Source: Chelativorans xinjiangensis (GTDB lineage: Bacteria; Pseudomonadota; Alphaproteobacteria; Rhizobiales; Rhizobiaceae). From it: a DNA stretch of 64,000 nt. Under the pieces are notes generated by a model. It was not told the origin of the DNA, did not search any database, and was given only the letters and a program-made list of their open reading frames with translations. The stretch's first letter is position 1. Each line of letters starts with the position of its first letter. This document shows, piece by piece, positions 29,866 to 38,983 of the stretch. Location: positions 1 through 64,000 of the forward strand of contig NZ_WQNH01000022.1 of NCBI RefSeq assembly GCF_009812055.1, given 5' to 3'. The translations under genes were made by a program, and so were the position numbers.

Positions 29866-30894
29866 TCAAACAACGCCGCAGGCGCGCACGAGCTTCAAAA
29901 GGCGCGGCAGCGAAGGCTGGGTGTTCATGGCGCAATAGGTCTGCCGGCTCTTCCCACCGTAACTCTCCTTGTGCTTGGCCAGCGTCTGCGTCGGGTAGAC
30001 GAGGCGCTGGGCAATGCCATTGGTGTAGATGAAGCGGAAGGCGCGGCGGGTGAGCCAGTCCTTGGTAAACTCCTTGTCCTCGATGCGGTGGAAGGGCATG
30101 AGGCCGAAATAAAGGCGCGGCACGCCTTCGCGCTGGAACGTCTCGATGGCGCGGCGCACCAGGAAATAGGCTGCAAGCGGATCGGCGTCCGGCAGCCAGC
30201 GGCGCGTCGCCGAGAGGTAGCCGACGATGCGGCCATCCTCGTAGAGCGGGTCGAAAAAGGCGAAGGCCACCGGCCTTTCTTCCGCGTCGAGGAGGAAGAA
30301 CTTGCGCACGCCCGGCTCGTCGTCGAGCACGACGGGGCGCACGAGGAAGGAAAGCTCGCGCCTCTTGGTCGTGCGCGTGCGGCGCCAGCCGCGCGAGATG
30401 GCGTCCACCCGGGCCGGGTCGAGCGTGGAAAGCGGCACCTCCGCCACGCGATGGCCGCTGCGCGAGAAGCGGTTCTCGGCGGTGCGGAAGCTGCGCCTCT
30501 TCGGACCGGCGAAATCGTAGCCGTCAAGCTCGATCCAGCTTTCCAGCCCCAATTCGTTGACCGCAAAACCGCGCGCCGAAAGCAGCTCCGCCATGGCGTG
30601 GGAGACCTGCCAGAAGGTGACGTCCTGCTTTTCCGCCACGAAAGCATCGACCAGCGCCTCCCAGCGCTCGCGCGGGGCCAGCGGGTCGGCCAGCACGAAG
30701 GCCGTGCGGCCGACCATACGGTATGACAGAAAGCCGTCGCCGTCGCCGAAGCGCAGCAGTCCCGGCTGAAACGCCACCGAATAGGCAAGGGCGAAGTCGC
30801 CGAAGTGCTCCAGCGCAGCCCGGCGGGCCGGCTCGAATACGTAGCCTTCGCTCGCCAAGTCCCGGGTGGCGATTACCGTAGAAAAATAGTTCAC
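29866..30894 (-). CDS. DUF2156 protein (phosphatidylglycerol lysyltransferase C-terminal-like)
   Basis: The approximately 342-aa protein has two tandem GNAT-like halves: FGDFALAYSVAFQPGLLRFG and YRMVGRTAFVLADPLAP in the first, LLDAEERPVAFAFFDPLYED and LYFGLMPFHRIEDKEF in the second. DUF2156 domains transfer aminoacyl groups from tRNA to lipids or act on unknown acceptors. No transmembrane flippase part is present, so it is the soluble form. The start is unsettled: GTG 30894 is used; TTG 30957 would add 21 residues, and neither has a good ribosome site. It is divergent from the SufR-like regulator. Confidence 0.72.
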   Translation of the reverse strand: MNYFSTVIATRDLASEGYVFEPARRAALEHFGDFALAYSVAFQPGLLRFGDGDGFLSYRMVGRTAFVLADPLAPRERWEALVDAFVAEKQDVTFWQVSHAMAELLSARGFAVNELGLESWIELDGYDFAGPKRRSFRTAENRFSRSGHRVAEVPLSTLDPARVDAISRGWRRTRTTKRRELSFLVRPVVLDDEPGVRKFFLLDAEERPVAFAFFDPLYEDGRIVGYLSATRRWLPDADPLAAYFLVRRAIETFQREGVPRLYFGLMPFHRIEDKEFTKDWLTRRAFRFIYTNGIAQRLVYPTQTLAKHKESYGGKSRQTYCAMNTQPSLPRLLKLVRACGVV

Positions 30895-30991
30895 GAACTG
30901 TAAGTCCGATGGCAGCGCCCCGCGTGAATACCTGCATGTGAAGTGCCGATTTGGCAAGAGGCATTTGCGAAGTGGATGGTGCCGGAGTGGA

Positions 30992-31024
30992 TTGACATTA
31001 AAGAAACCAAATGATTTCTTTAAT
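30992..31024 (+). promoter_or_regulatory. Perfect 10-bp inverted repeat, probable operator of regulator-MFS operon
   Basis: ATTAAAGAAA (30997-31006) and TTTCTTTAAT (31015-31024) are exact complements separated by CCAAATGA. A TTGACA that could be a -35 box overlaps its left edge (30992-30997). The repeat ends 15 bases before the regulator's start codon, so binding here would block transcription. The AT-rich palindrome stands out in this GC-rich genome. Confidence 0.65.
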
Positions 31025-31039
31025 AGCAGGAGGCCTCCC

Positions 31040-31693
31040 ATGACGACGACCCATCCTGCGACAAAAGCCGACGAGCGCGTCCTTTTCGTTCTCAAGACCA
31101 AGGGGGCGATGACCGCACAGCATCTTGCCGGAAAGCTGGACGTATCGGTGGTCGCCGCGCGCAAGCAGCTTGGCCGGCTGGAGGAGGCGGGGCTTGTCGC
31201 CTACCGGGAGGTGACCGAGGGGCGGGGCCGGCCCGAGCGCCTGTGGCGGCTGACGGCGGAGGGCCATGGCCGCTTTCCCGACAGCCATTCCGAGCTGACG
31301 CTGGAGTTAATCGCCTCTATCCGCCGCGTCTTCGGCGAAGAAGGGCTCGACCGGCTGATTACCGCACGCGAGGAGACCGCACGCGCCACCTATGGCGCAA
31401 TGATTGAAGACCGCGACGGGCTGGAGGACCGCGTGGCAGCGCTTGCCCGCCAGCGCCGACGCGAGGGCTATATGGCCGAGGTGGAGAAGCTCGACGACGG
31501 CGCGCTGCTTCTGATCGAGAACCACTGCCCGATCTGCGCGGCGGCCACCGCCTGCCAAGGCCTCTGCCGCTCCGAGCTTGCCGTCTTCCGCGCCGTGCTT
31601 GGCCGCAATGTGCGGGTCTCGCGCACGGACCATATCCTGACTGGCGCGCGGCGCTGCGCCTATCGCATAGAGCACGACGGGAGGAACGCATGA
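31040..31693 (+). CDS. SufR-like winged-helix regulator with cysteine cluster
   Basis: The 217-aa protein has a helix-turn-helix near residues 22-55 (GAMTAQHLAGKLDVSVVAAR) and a wing EVTEGRGRPERLW. The C-terminal half carries cysteines at 163, 166, 172, 176 and 206 (NHCPICAAATACQGLC), as in the SufR group, where they hold an Fe-S cluster that senses iron or redox state. Ligand identity is inferred. ATG 31040 follows CAGGAGG. It is the first gene of a pair with the MFS gene (ATGA overlap), downstream of a perfect palindrome. Confidence 0.82.
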   Translation: MTTTHPATKADERVLFVLKTKGAMTAQHLAGKLDVSVVAARKQLGRLEEAGLVAYREVTEGRGRPERLWRLTAEGHGRFPDSHSELTLELIASIRRVFGEEGLDRLITAREETARATYGAMIEDRDGLEDRVAALARQRRREGYMAEVEKLDDGALLLIENHCPICAAATACQGLCRSELAVFRAVLGRNVRVSRTDHILTGARRCAYRIEHDGRNA

Positions 31694-33084
31694 GCGCCGA
31701 GCCCAGCGCCACGCCGGGAAACGCCGGATGGGCGGAGATCGTCCGCACCGGGCACCTGCCGCAATTCGCGCTTCTGTGCCTTGGAATCTGGCTGCATGCG
31801 GCCGATTCGCTGCTGGTGGCCACGGCCATGCCGGCGGCGGTGGCCGAGATCGGCGGCGATCGGCTGGTGAGCTGGACGCTGTCGCTTTATCTGCTCGGCT
31901 CCATCCTTTCCGGCGCCGCGGCCGCGCTCGCGGCGAGCGCCGTCGGCCTCAGGCGCGCCTTTATCGTCGCCGCCCTCGTCTACGCTGCCGGCTGCGCGAC
32001 GAGCGCCATGGCGCCGGAGATGATCGTCATGCTGGCCGGCCGCCTGGCGCAGGGGCTGGGCGGCGGGCTCCTGGTGGCGCTCACCTATGTGGCGATCCAG
32101 CGGGTCTTCCCGCGCGAGATGTGGCCGCGGCTGATCGCGCTGATGTCGGCGGTGTGGGGCGTATCGGCCTTCTGCGGACCGCTCATCGGCGGCTTCTTCG
32201 CCGATCTCGGCCTGTGGCGCTGGGGCTTCTGGAGCTTTGCTCTCCAGGCCGTGCTGCTTGCGGTGCTCGTGCCGGCCTTCATGCGGCCGGGCGGGGCGAT
32301 CACGCCGCAGCGCTTTCCGTTGAAGCGGCTGGCGCTGCTTTCAATCGCCGTGCTTCTGGTGGCCGGCGCCGGTGTCGACGGCAGGGCGCTGACCGCGCTG
32401 CCCATGATGGCGGCGGGCGCCGTCTTCTTCGCGCTGTTCCTGGCAAGCGACGCGCGCCGGACGGCGGACAGGATGTTCCCCGCCCGCGCCTTCGACATGC
32501 GCAGCCGGCTCGGCGCAGGCTTCGTCGCCAATCTGGCGCTCGGCGTCGGGGGCATATCCTTCACCGTCTATGGCCCCTTCTTGCTGAACCGGCTTCACGG
32601 CGTCTCCGCCCTCGGCGCGGGCTATATCATCGCCGCCGAATCGGTGGCCTGGAGCGTCACGGCGGTGTTGTTCGCCGGCGTCGGTGAGGCGGCGGAACGG
32701 CTCGTCATGCGCACCGGCGCGGTGATAGTGATGTTTGCGATCGCCGCCCTGGGGCCGTTGATGGCGGAAGGGCCCTTGTGGGCGATCGTGCTGATGGCCG
32801 TTGCGCAAGGGGCCGGCTTCGGCATGCTATGGGGCTTCCTCATACGCCGCGTGGTGGCGGCCGCAGGCGATGCCGAGCTCGACCAGGCTTCTGCAGCCAT
32901 GCCGACCACCCAGCAGATGGCCTTCGCCCTGGGCGCGGCCCTTTCCGGTATCGTCGCCAACATGGCGGGCTTTGCCCAAGGTGGCGGCGAGGCGATGGAA
33001 GACGTCGCGGTATGGGTGTTCGCCGCCTTCGTGCCGATCGCCGCACTGGGTGCCGCCGCGGTCTGGAGGGTGGCGCGGGGTTAA
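31690..33084 (+). CDS. MFS transporter, drug/H+ antiporter type
   Basis: The 464-aa membrane protein has many hydrophobic segments beginning ALLCLGIWLHAADSLLVATA and includes WTLSLYLLGSILSGAAAALA and AGRLAQGLGGGLLVALTYVA, which correspond to motifs C and B of drug-exporting MFS proteins. The length allows 12-14 segments. Substrate not known. Its ATG overlaps the stop of the SufR-like regulator, which therefore probably controls it. Confidence 0.88.
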   Translation: MSAEPSATPGNAGWAEIVRTGHLPQFALLCLGIWLHAADSLLVATAMPAAVAEIGGDRLVSWTLSLYLLGSILSGAAAALAASAVGLRRAFIVAALVYAAGCATSAMAPEMIVMLAGRLAQGLGGGLLVALTYVAIQRVFPREMWPRLIALMSAVWGVSAFCGPLIGGFFADLGLWRWGFWSFALQAVLLAVLVPAFMRPGGAITPQRFPLKRLALLSIAVLLVAGAGVDGRALTALPMMAAGAVFFALFLASDARRTADRMFPARAFDMRSRLGAGFVANLALGVGGISFTVYGPFLLNRLHGVSALGAGYIIAAESVAWSVTAVLFAGVGEAAERLVMRTGAVIVMFAIAALGPLMAEGPLWAIVLMAVAQGAGFGMLWGFLIRRVVAAAGDAELDQASAAMPTTQQMAFALGAALSGIVANMAGFAQGGGEAMEDVAVWVFAAFVPIAALGAAAVWRVARG

Positions 33085-33123
33085 GCGGAAGGGCCCGGCG
33101 CGGCAAGAGGAGATGCGGCCGCC

Positions 33124-33411
33124 CTACCTTTTCCTGTCCGGCCCGCCGGCATGGGTGGTTGAGGTCACCGAGACGGGATCGCTGGCTGGGAATGTATTCG
33201 CCAGTCCCTCGTCCAGTTCCTCGTCATGGGCGTGGGCAGTGTCTTCCTTGGGTTTCTTGGTCGCGAATTCGCCGGGAGCGCCGGTGCGGGAGGCGCGTGT
33301 AGCGGAGACGGGATCGCTGGCGGGAAAGGTCTGTTCCAGCCCCTCCTCCAACTCTTCTTCCAGATCTTCGGGCGAGACGCCTTTCTTCTTCTTTTCAGGC
33401 AGCATGGGCAT
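33124..33411 (-). CDS. Small acidic protein with a duplicated TFPASDPVS motif
   Basis: The 95-aa protein contains two copies of the same unit, LEEGLEQTFPASDPVSATRA (residues 22-41) and LDEGLANTFPASDPVSVTST (66-85). It starts with a lysine run (EKKKK) and lacks signal or membrane segments. Start 33411 has AAAGGA upstream; the frame is open upstream toward the soxG side. Short proteins with single FPASDPVS units occur in proteobacteria, and their function is unknown to me. Confidence 0.7.
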   Translation of the reverse strand: MPMLPEKKKKGVSPEDLEEELEEGLEQTFPASDPVSATRASRTGAPGEFATKKPKEDTAHAHDEELDEGLANTFPASDPVSVTSTTHAGGPDRKR

Positions 33412-33469
33412 CGCATCCTTTCTACCGAAGGGAAACGCAGCGGGGCTTCTCCCGGTTCCCGCAGAGCCC

Positions 33470-34012
33470 TCAGGCTTCCCGCGCCGCCTTCTCCAGCAGC
33501 GAGAAGACGTAGTCGGAGAAGGAGCGCCAGCACTCGATCCTAAACGCTTCCTCGCCGATGCGCCACAAGACGATCTCGGCCTTGCCGAAGACGGTGCGCG
33601 AGGCGGCGCCAACCGGAAAGCGCGTGGGTGAGAGGTCCTGTGGGCAACCGGCGCCGAGCACATCCTCGGCGCGCTCCCCGGTAACGAGGATGGCGGTGTT
33701 GCGATGCGAGATGTCGACGGCGGAATGAAGGGCGGAGACGCTGGCGCAAAGCGCGGCGAGGTCCGCGCATTCTTCATCGATGACGAGCCATTCGTCGGGG
33801 CCGAGCCACAGGGCTGCGCGGCTGCCGTCGGCGGCTGCCGTCTTGGGCTTGTCCGGCAAAGTAAGGCCGAGCGCCTTCGAGAGCGCGGAAAGCGAAGCCT
33901 CGGGGGCACGCAGCGACAGGCGGCTGGCCGGGGGATCGGGAGTAAGCGCAATGCCGGGGCCCTCGTAGGCGCGGCCTTCGAGAGCGGACATGCGGCGGGC
34001 GATCTCAGCCAT
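33470..34012 (-). CDS. soxG: Sarcosine oxidase gamma subunit
   Basis: The 180-aa subunit completes the heterotetrameric sarcosine oxidase, which oxidises N-methylglycine to glycine and 5,10-methylene-tetrahydrofolate. The protein resembles the folate-binding GcvT-like fold of SoxG: WLGPDEWLVIDEE, ALHSAVDISHRNTAILV and VLGAGCPQDLSPTRFPVGA. Its start overlaps the soxA end by 8 bases. It is last in soxBDAG. Confidence 0.92.
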   Translation of the reverse strand: MAEIARRMSALEGRAYEGPGIALTPDPPASRLSLRAPEASLSALSKALGLTLPDKPKTAAADGSRAALWLGPDEWLVIDEECADLAALCASVSALHSAVDISHRNTAILVTGERAEDVLGAGCPQDLSPTRFPVGAASRTVFGKAEIVLWRIGEEAFRIECWRSFSDYVFSLLEKAAREA

Positions 34013-37004
34013 TCGTACGCTCCCCCTTTTCGTCGAAGAAGACCGTCGGCACCACCTCGACTTCGATCGCGCCGTCCTCCATGGGCACGTGGAGGCGCTC
34101 GCCCATGCGATGGCTCCCGTTTTCCACCAGCGCCAAGGCGATGGAACGGCCGCAATTTTCCGACCAGTAGGAGGAAGTGACGAAGCCGATCATCTTCATC
34201 GGCACGGGCTGGTTCGGGTCGGCGACGATCTGTGCCCCCTCCTCCAGGACGGTTTTCGGATCGAATGTCTTCAGGCCGACGAGTTGGCGGCGCCCCGGCG
34301 CCGTCAGGTCCGGCCGCTTCAGCCCCCGGATGCCGACGAAATCCGTCTTCTTCCTGCCGATGGCCCAGGCAAGGCCGGCGTCATCCGGCGTCACCGTGCC
34401 GTCGGTGTCCTGGCCGACGATGATGAAGCCTTTTTCGGCGCGCAGCACGTGCATGGTCTCCGTGCCATAGGCGCACGCGCCGTGCTTCCCGCCCTCCGCC
34501 CACACCGCCTCCCAGACGGAGAGGCCGTAATCGGCCGGCACGTTGATCTCGAAGCCGCGCTCGCCGGTGAACGAGATGCGGAAGAGCCGTGCCGGCACGC
34601 CGCATACCCTCCCCTCGCGGACGGACATGTGCGGCATCGCCTCGTCGGAGAGGTCGATACCCTCGACGAGCGGGGCGACGATGTCGCGGCTCTTCGGCCC
34701 CTGCACGGCGATTGTAGCCCATTGCTCCGATGTGGAGGTGAGCCAGACTTTCAAGTCGGGAAACTCGGTCTGGAGATAGTCCTCCATGTGGTGGAGCACG
34801 CGCGGCGCGCCGCCGGTGGTGGTTGTCACATGGAAGCGGTCTTCGGCAAGCCGGCCGACCACGCCGTCATCGTAGATGAAACCGTCCTCGCGCAGCATGA
34901 TGCCGTAGCGGCAGCGCCCGACGGCGAGCTTCTGCCACGGGTTCGTGTACATCAGCTCCATGAAGCGGGCGGCGTCCGGGCCGACGACCTCGATCTTGCC
35001 CAGCGTGGAGGCGTCGAAGATGCCGGCAGACTGGCGCACGGTGCGGCATTCGCGGGCGACCGCCGCGTGCATGTCCTCGCCGCCGCTCGGGAAATACCAG
35101 GCCCGCTTCCACTGGCCGACGTCCTCGAAGACGGCGCCGTGGGCCTCGGCCCAGGCGTGAATGGGCGTGCGCCGCGTCGGCTCGAACAGGGCGCCGCGTC
35201 CGTGGCCGACGAGGGCGCCGAAGGTGACGGGCGTATAGGGCGGGCGGAAGGTGGTGAGTCCCACTTCGGGGATGGGTTTTCCCAGCATCTCCGAGGCGAT
35301 GGTGAGGGCGTGCAGGTTGGACGTCTTGCCCTGGTCGGTAGCCATGCCGGTGGTGGTGAAGCGCTTGACGTGCTCGATGGAGCGCATGCCCTCCTGCACG
35401 GCCTGGCGGATGTCCTTTGCCGTGACGTCGTTCTGGAAGTCGACGAAGGCCATCGCCTTCCTGCCCGCTTCTGCACCAGGGGCGGCACCGGCCATACCGG
35501 AGGACCACCTCTCGGTGGAGCCGGCCTCGAGGTTAGGCACCTTTGCCCTGGCCTTTGAAACGCCCGCCTCCTTCGCCGCCTTCCCGCCGGCCTGAAGGGC
35601 TTCCGCGATTGCCTCTCCGAGTCCGGTCGTACCGTTGCCGGCGCCGACGGAGACGGCATCCTGGACGTATTGGCCGGGCAGGAAGCGCTGGGTCGCCTCA
35701 TTGAACGCGAGCTTGCCGCGCGACTGGGAGAAGAGGTGGACGGCGGGCGTCCAGCCGGAGGACGTGACGAGCGCATCCGCTTCGATCCGGCGGGGCGCGC
35801 CGCCATTGACGGGCGCGACGTTGACGCGGTGCACGCGCAGCCGGCCCTCCGTGCCGGTGACGGCATGGCCTGCCAGCACCTCGATACCCAGCGCGCGGGC
35901 CTCATCCACGTGAGCGCCTTGCGGCGCGGGGCGAAGATCGACAAGGGCGGCGATCTCGACGCCCTTCTCCTTCAGGTCGATGGCGGCGGCATAGGCAGAA
36001 TCGTCGGCCGTGTAGACGGCAACCCTGCGGCCGACGGCGACGCCGAAATGGTTGAGATATGCGCGCGCGGCCGAGGCCAGCATGATGCCCGGCCGGTCAT
36101 TGTCCGGGAACACCATGTGCCGCTCGATAGCGCCGGTGGCGAGCACGACACGCTTCGCCCGCACCTGCCACAGACGCTCGCGCGGGGCCTCCGGGTCGGG
36201 GGCGGCGAGGTGGTCGGTCAGGCACTCGACAAGGCCGAGCATGTTCTGGGCGTAGTAGCCGAAGCCGGTGGTGCGGGTGAGAAGCCGCACATTGTCGCGC
36301 GCGGCGAGCTGCGCCGCCGTCTGCTGTGCCCATTCCCATCCCGGCTTGCCGTCGATGAAGGCGCCGTCTTCGAAGCGCAAGCTGCCGCCAGGCTCGGCCT
36401 GCTCGTCGGCGAGGATGACGCGGGCGCCCGCCTCGGAAGCCGCGAGCGCGGCGGCAAGGCCGGCGGCACCCCCGCCAACGACAAGCACGTCGCAATGGGC
36501 GAAGCGGTTGGAGTAGCGGTCGGGATCGGGCTGGTCGGGCGCGGTGCCGAGGCCTGCGGCGCGGCGGATGACGGGTTCGTAAAGCCGCTCCCATGCCGCG
36601 CGCGGCCACATGAAGGTCTTGTAGTAGAAGCCGGCGGAGAAGAAGGGAGCCCCGAGATCGTTGAGCGCGCCGACGTCGAAGGCGAGCGAGGGCCAACGGT
36701 TTTGCGACACGGCGGCAAGGCCGTCGTAGAGCTCCTGCACCGTGGCGCGGACGTTGGGCGTCTTGCGGGCGGGGTCGCGGTGGATGCCGACGAGAGCGTT
36801 GGGCTCTTCCGCCCCTGCCGAAAGGATGCCGCGCGGGCGGTGGTACTTGAAAGAGCGGCCGACGAGGTGGACGCCGTTGGCGAGCAGCGCGGAGGCGAGC
36901 GTATCGCCGGCAAGGCCGGCGTGGGCCTTGCCGTCGAAGGTGAAGCTGACGGTTCCTGCGGCATCGAGACGGCCGGCGGTTGGGAGGCGGAAGGGCTGGG
37001 TCAT
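34005..37004 (-). CDS. soxA: Sarcosine oxidase alpha subunit
   Basis: The 999-aa subunit holds the NAD+ site and folate domain of sarcosine oxidase. The N-terminal 2Fe-2S-like fold (FDGKAHAGLAGDTLASALLA, GRSFKYHRPRGI) is followed by the FAD/NAD domain (VVGGGAAGLAAALAASEAGA) and a C-terminal GcvT-type aminomethyltransferase domain from about residue 600 (RKAMAFVDFQNDVTAKDI onward). Start ATG 37004 gives the family length; the frame stays open up to 37199 through a repeat element. Between it and soxD lies a large inverted repeat. Confidence 0.95.
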   Translation of the reverse strand: MTQPFRLPTAGRLDAAGTVSFTFDGKAHAGLAGDTLASALLANGVHLVGRSFKYHRPRGILSAGAEEPNALVGIHRDPARKTPNVRATVQELYDGLAAVSQNRWPSLAFDVGALNDLGAPFFSAGFYYKTFMWPRAAWERLYEPVIRRAAGLGTAPDQPDPDRYSNRFAHCDVLVVGGGAAGLAAALAASEAGARVILADEQAEPGGSLRFEDGAFIDGKPGWEWAQQTAAQLAARDNVRLLTRTTGFGYYAQNMLGLVECLTDHLAAPDPEAPRERLWQVRAKRVVLATGAIERHMVFPDNDRPGIMLASAARAYLNHFGVAVGRRVAVYTADDSAYAAAIDLKEKGVEIAALVDLRPAPQGAHVDEARALGIEVLAGHAVTGTEGRLRVHRVNVAPVNGGAPRRIEADALVTSSGWTPAVHLFSQSRGKLAFNEATQRFLPGQYVQDAVSVGAGNGTTGLGEAIAEALQAGGKAAKEAGVSKARAKVPNLEAGSTERWSSGMAGAAPGAEAGRKAMAFVDFQNDVTAKDIRQAVQEGMRSIEHVKRFTTTGMATDQGKTSNLHALTIASEMLGKPIPEVGLTTFRPPYTPVTFGALVGHGRGALFEPTRRTPIHAWAEAHGAVFEDVGQWKRAWYFPSGGEDMHAAVARECRTVRQSAGIFDASTLGKIEVVGPDAARFMELMYTNPWQKLAVGRCRYGIMLREDGFIYDDGVVGRLAEDRFHVTTTTGGAPRVLHHMEDYLQTEFPDLKVWLTSTSEQWATIAVQGPKSRDIVAPLVEGIDLSDEAMPHMSVREGRVCGVPARLFRISFTGERGFEINVPADYGLSVWEAVWAEGGKHGACAYGTETMHVLRAEKGFIIVGQDTDGTVTPDDAGLAWAIGRKKTDFVGIRGLKRPDLTAPGRRQLVGLKTFDPKTVLEEGAQIVADPNQPVPMKMIGFVTSSYWSENCGRSIALALVENGSHRMGERLHVPMEDGAIEVEVVPTVFFDEKGERTNG

Positions 37005-37028
37005 GACAATATTCCCGCCGAGGTCACC

Positions 37029-37198
37029 GCCCCTTCGCGCGCCCCTCTGTCCTGCCGGACATCTCCCCCACGAGGGGGGAGATCGGCCGTCACAAAGGCT
37101 TTCGCCAATCGGCAACGTCGCAGACGAAGCGCCGAAGCAAGCGGCCGGCACAATCTCCCCCCTCGTGGGGGAGATGTCCGGCAGGACAGAGGGGGGCA
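37029..37198. repeat. P55 repeat, full copy inside the sox operon
   Basis: Two arms of about 42 bases, CCCCTCTGTCCTGCCGGACA plus CTCCCCCACGAGGGGGGAGAT (ending 37083) and its complement starting about 37153, are separated by about 70 bases. It is the same family as the copies at 88 and 3735, including GGCTTTCGCCAA in the loop. It fills the 211-base gap between soxD and soxA. Confidence 0.88.
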
Positions 37199-37215
37199 AC
37201 GTAGGGCTCGGCTTA

Positions 37216-37512
37216 TCATTTCCGATCGATCTTCCTCAAATCCGGCTTCGGCTCGCCTACCCTGTACGTCATCAGGAACCGGTCGCTCACCGTATCCCGC
37301 GCCGCGTTGAAGAACCGCCCGCAGCCGTGGATGTGCCGCCAGCGCTCGAAGGTGACGCCCTTGGGGTTGGCGCGGATGAAGAAGTAGCGCTGGAACGCCT
37401 CGTCGGCGATCTCGGCGATGTTCTCCGGCCGCGCGATATGCGCCTCGCCGGCGTGGCGGAACTCCAGTTCCGGCCTCTCTTCTTCGCAATAGGGGCAGTG
37501 AATGAGAAGCAT
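37216..37512 (-). CDS. soxD: Sarcosine oxidase delta subunit
   Basis: The 98-aa zinc-binding subunit has C6 and C9 (HCPYCEEE), H59 and C63 (RHIHGCGRFF) exactly where the zinc ligands of characterised SoxD lie. Its role is structural in the enzyme complex. It follows soxB after 8 bases and precedes the repeat element. Confidence 0.95.
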   Translation of the reverse strand: MLLIHCPYCEEERPELEFRHAGEAHIARPENIAEIADEAFQRYFFIRANPKGVTFERWRHIHGCGRFFNAARDTVSDRFLMTYRVGEPKPDLRKIDRK

Positions 37513-37520
37513 GGAGGACC

Positions 37521-38774
37521 TCAGTGCGCGACCGCGGCCGCCGCCGCCTCGTCGATGAGCCGCCCGCCCCGGAAGCGCTCGAGCGTGAAGGGCGCGTTGA
37601 TCCTGTGCGGCTCATCGCGGGCGATGGTGTGGGCGAAGACGTGGCCCGAGCCGGGCGTGGCCTTGAAGCCGCCCGTGCCCCAGCCGCAATTGACGTAGAG
37701 CCCCTTGACCGGCGTCTTGGCGAGGATGGGCGAGCGGTCGGGCGTGACGTCGACGATACCGCCCCAGGAACGCAGCATCTTCATGCGCGTGAAGATGGGG
37801 AACATCTCGCAGATGGCGTCGAGCGTGTGCTGGACAATGTGCAGGCCGCCGGTCTGGGAATAGGAGGTGTACTGGTCCGTGCCGGCACCGATGACGAGTT
37901 CGCCCTTGTCGGATTGGGAGATGTAGGCATGGACGGTGTTGGACATGACGACGCAGGGGAAGACGGGCTTCACCGGCTCCGAGACCAGCGCCTGGAGGGG
38001 GTAGGATTCGAGCGGTACGGAGACATCCGCCATCTGCATGAGCACGGAGGAATGACCGGCGGCAACGACGCCGATCTTCTTTGCCTGAATGGGTCCGCGC
38101 GTCGTCTCCACGCCCGTCACCGCGCCGTCCGGACCGCGGCGGATGGCGGTGACTTCGCAGTTCTGGATGATGTCGACGCCGCGCGCCGAGGCGCCGCGCG
38201 CGTAGCCCCAGGCGACCGCATCGTGCCGTGCCGTGCCGCCGCGGCGCTGCAGCGCGGCGCCCACGACCGGGTAGCGCGCGTCGCGGGAAATATTGAGCGG
38301 CGGGCAGTAGGCCTTGGCCTCCTCGGGCGTCAGCCATTCGTTGTCGACGCCGTTCAGCCGGTTGGCGTGGATGTGGCGTTTGAAGACCTGCACGTCGTGC
38401 ACGTTGTGGGCGAGCATCATCACGCCGCGCTGCGAGAACATGACGTTGTAGTTGAGCTCCTGTGAGAGCCCTTCCCACAGTTTCACGGCGTGATCGTAGA
38501 TGCCGGCGCTCTCGTCGTAGAGATAGTTGGAGCGGATGATGGTGGTGTTGCGGCCGGTGTTGCCGCCGCCGAGCCAGCCTTTTTCGAGCACCGCGACATT
38601 GGTGATGCCGTGCTCCTTGGCGAGATAATAGGCAGTGGCCAGCCCATGGCCGCCGGCGCCGACGATGACGACGTCATAGGCCTTCTTCGGCTCGGGCGAG
38701 CCCCATTGCTCGGGCCAGCCCTTGTGGCCGCGCAGCGCCTCGCGTGCGATGGCGAAGACGGAATATTTGCGCAT
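37521..38774 (-). CDS. soxB: Sarcosine oxidase beta subunit
   Basis: The 417-aa flavoprotein holds the sarcosine-oxidising site, with FAD and covalent FMN. The FAD fold [20 protein letters not shown] starts near residue 36; [20 protein letters not shown] and [16 protein letters not shown] near the C-terminus are characteristic. The first gene of soxBDAG, it has a 209-base gap to a divergent SDR gene where promoters of both must lie. Confidence 0.95.
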   Translation of the reverse strand: MRKYSVFAIAREALRGHKGWPEQWGSPEPKKAYDVVIVGAGGHGLATAYYLAKEHGITNVAVLEKGWLGGGNTGRNTTIIRSNYLYDESAGIYDHAVKLWEGLSQELNYNVMFSQRGVMMLAHNVHDVQVFKRHIHANRLNGVDNEWLTPEEAKAYCPPLNISRDARYPVVGAALQRRGGTARHDAVAWGYARGASARGVDIIQNCEVTAIRRGPDGAVTGVETTRGPIQAKKIGVVAAGHSSVLMQMADVSVPLESYPLQALVSEPVKPVFPCVVMSNTVHAYISQSDKGELVIGAGTDQYTSYSQTGGLHIVQHTLDAICEMFPIFTRMKMLRSWGGIVDVTPDRSPILAKTPVKGLYVNCGWGTGGFKATPGSGHVFAHTIARDEPHRINAPFTLERFRGGRLIDEAAAAAVAH

Positions 38775-38983
38775 GCGCTTCCCTCGTTGGCGACCGACAT
38801 GCCCCTTAACCGAAGTCTACCCCTAGCGAAAGTGGCCCCGCCGCCTTGCGCTGATTGCGACGGCGTTTGCCGTTTTGCGGCGTGACGGCTCATCCGGTTT
38901 CGGGTGGCTGCACCCTCTGTCTTTTGCGAGCAAGCCGCCGTGCCGGCGCCAGGCCCGGCACGGAAACCGCGAAAGGATGAACC

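Noticed and set aside
37005-37199. 65-residue N-terminal extension of soxA
   Set aside because: The extension is translated from the P55 repeat; the family start is MTQPFRL at 37004.
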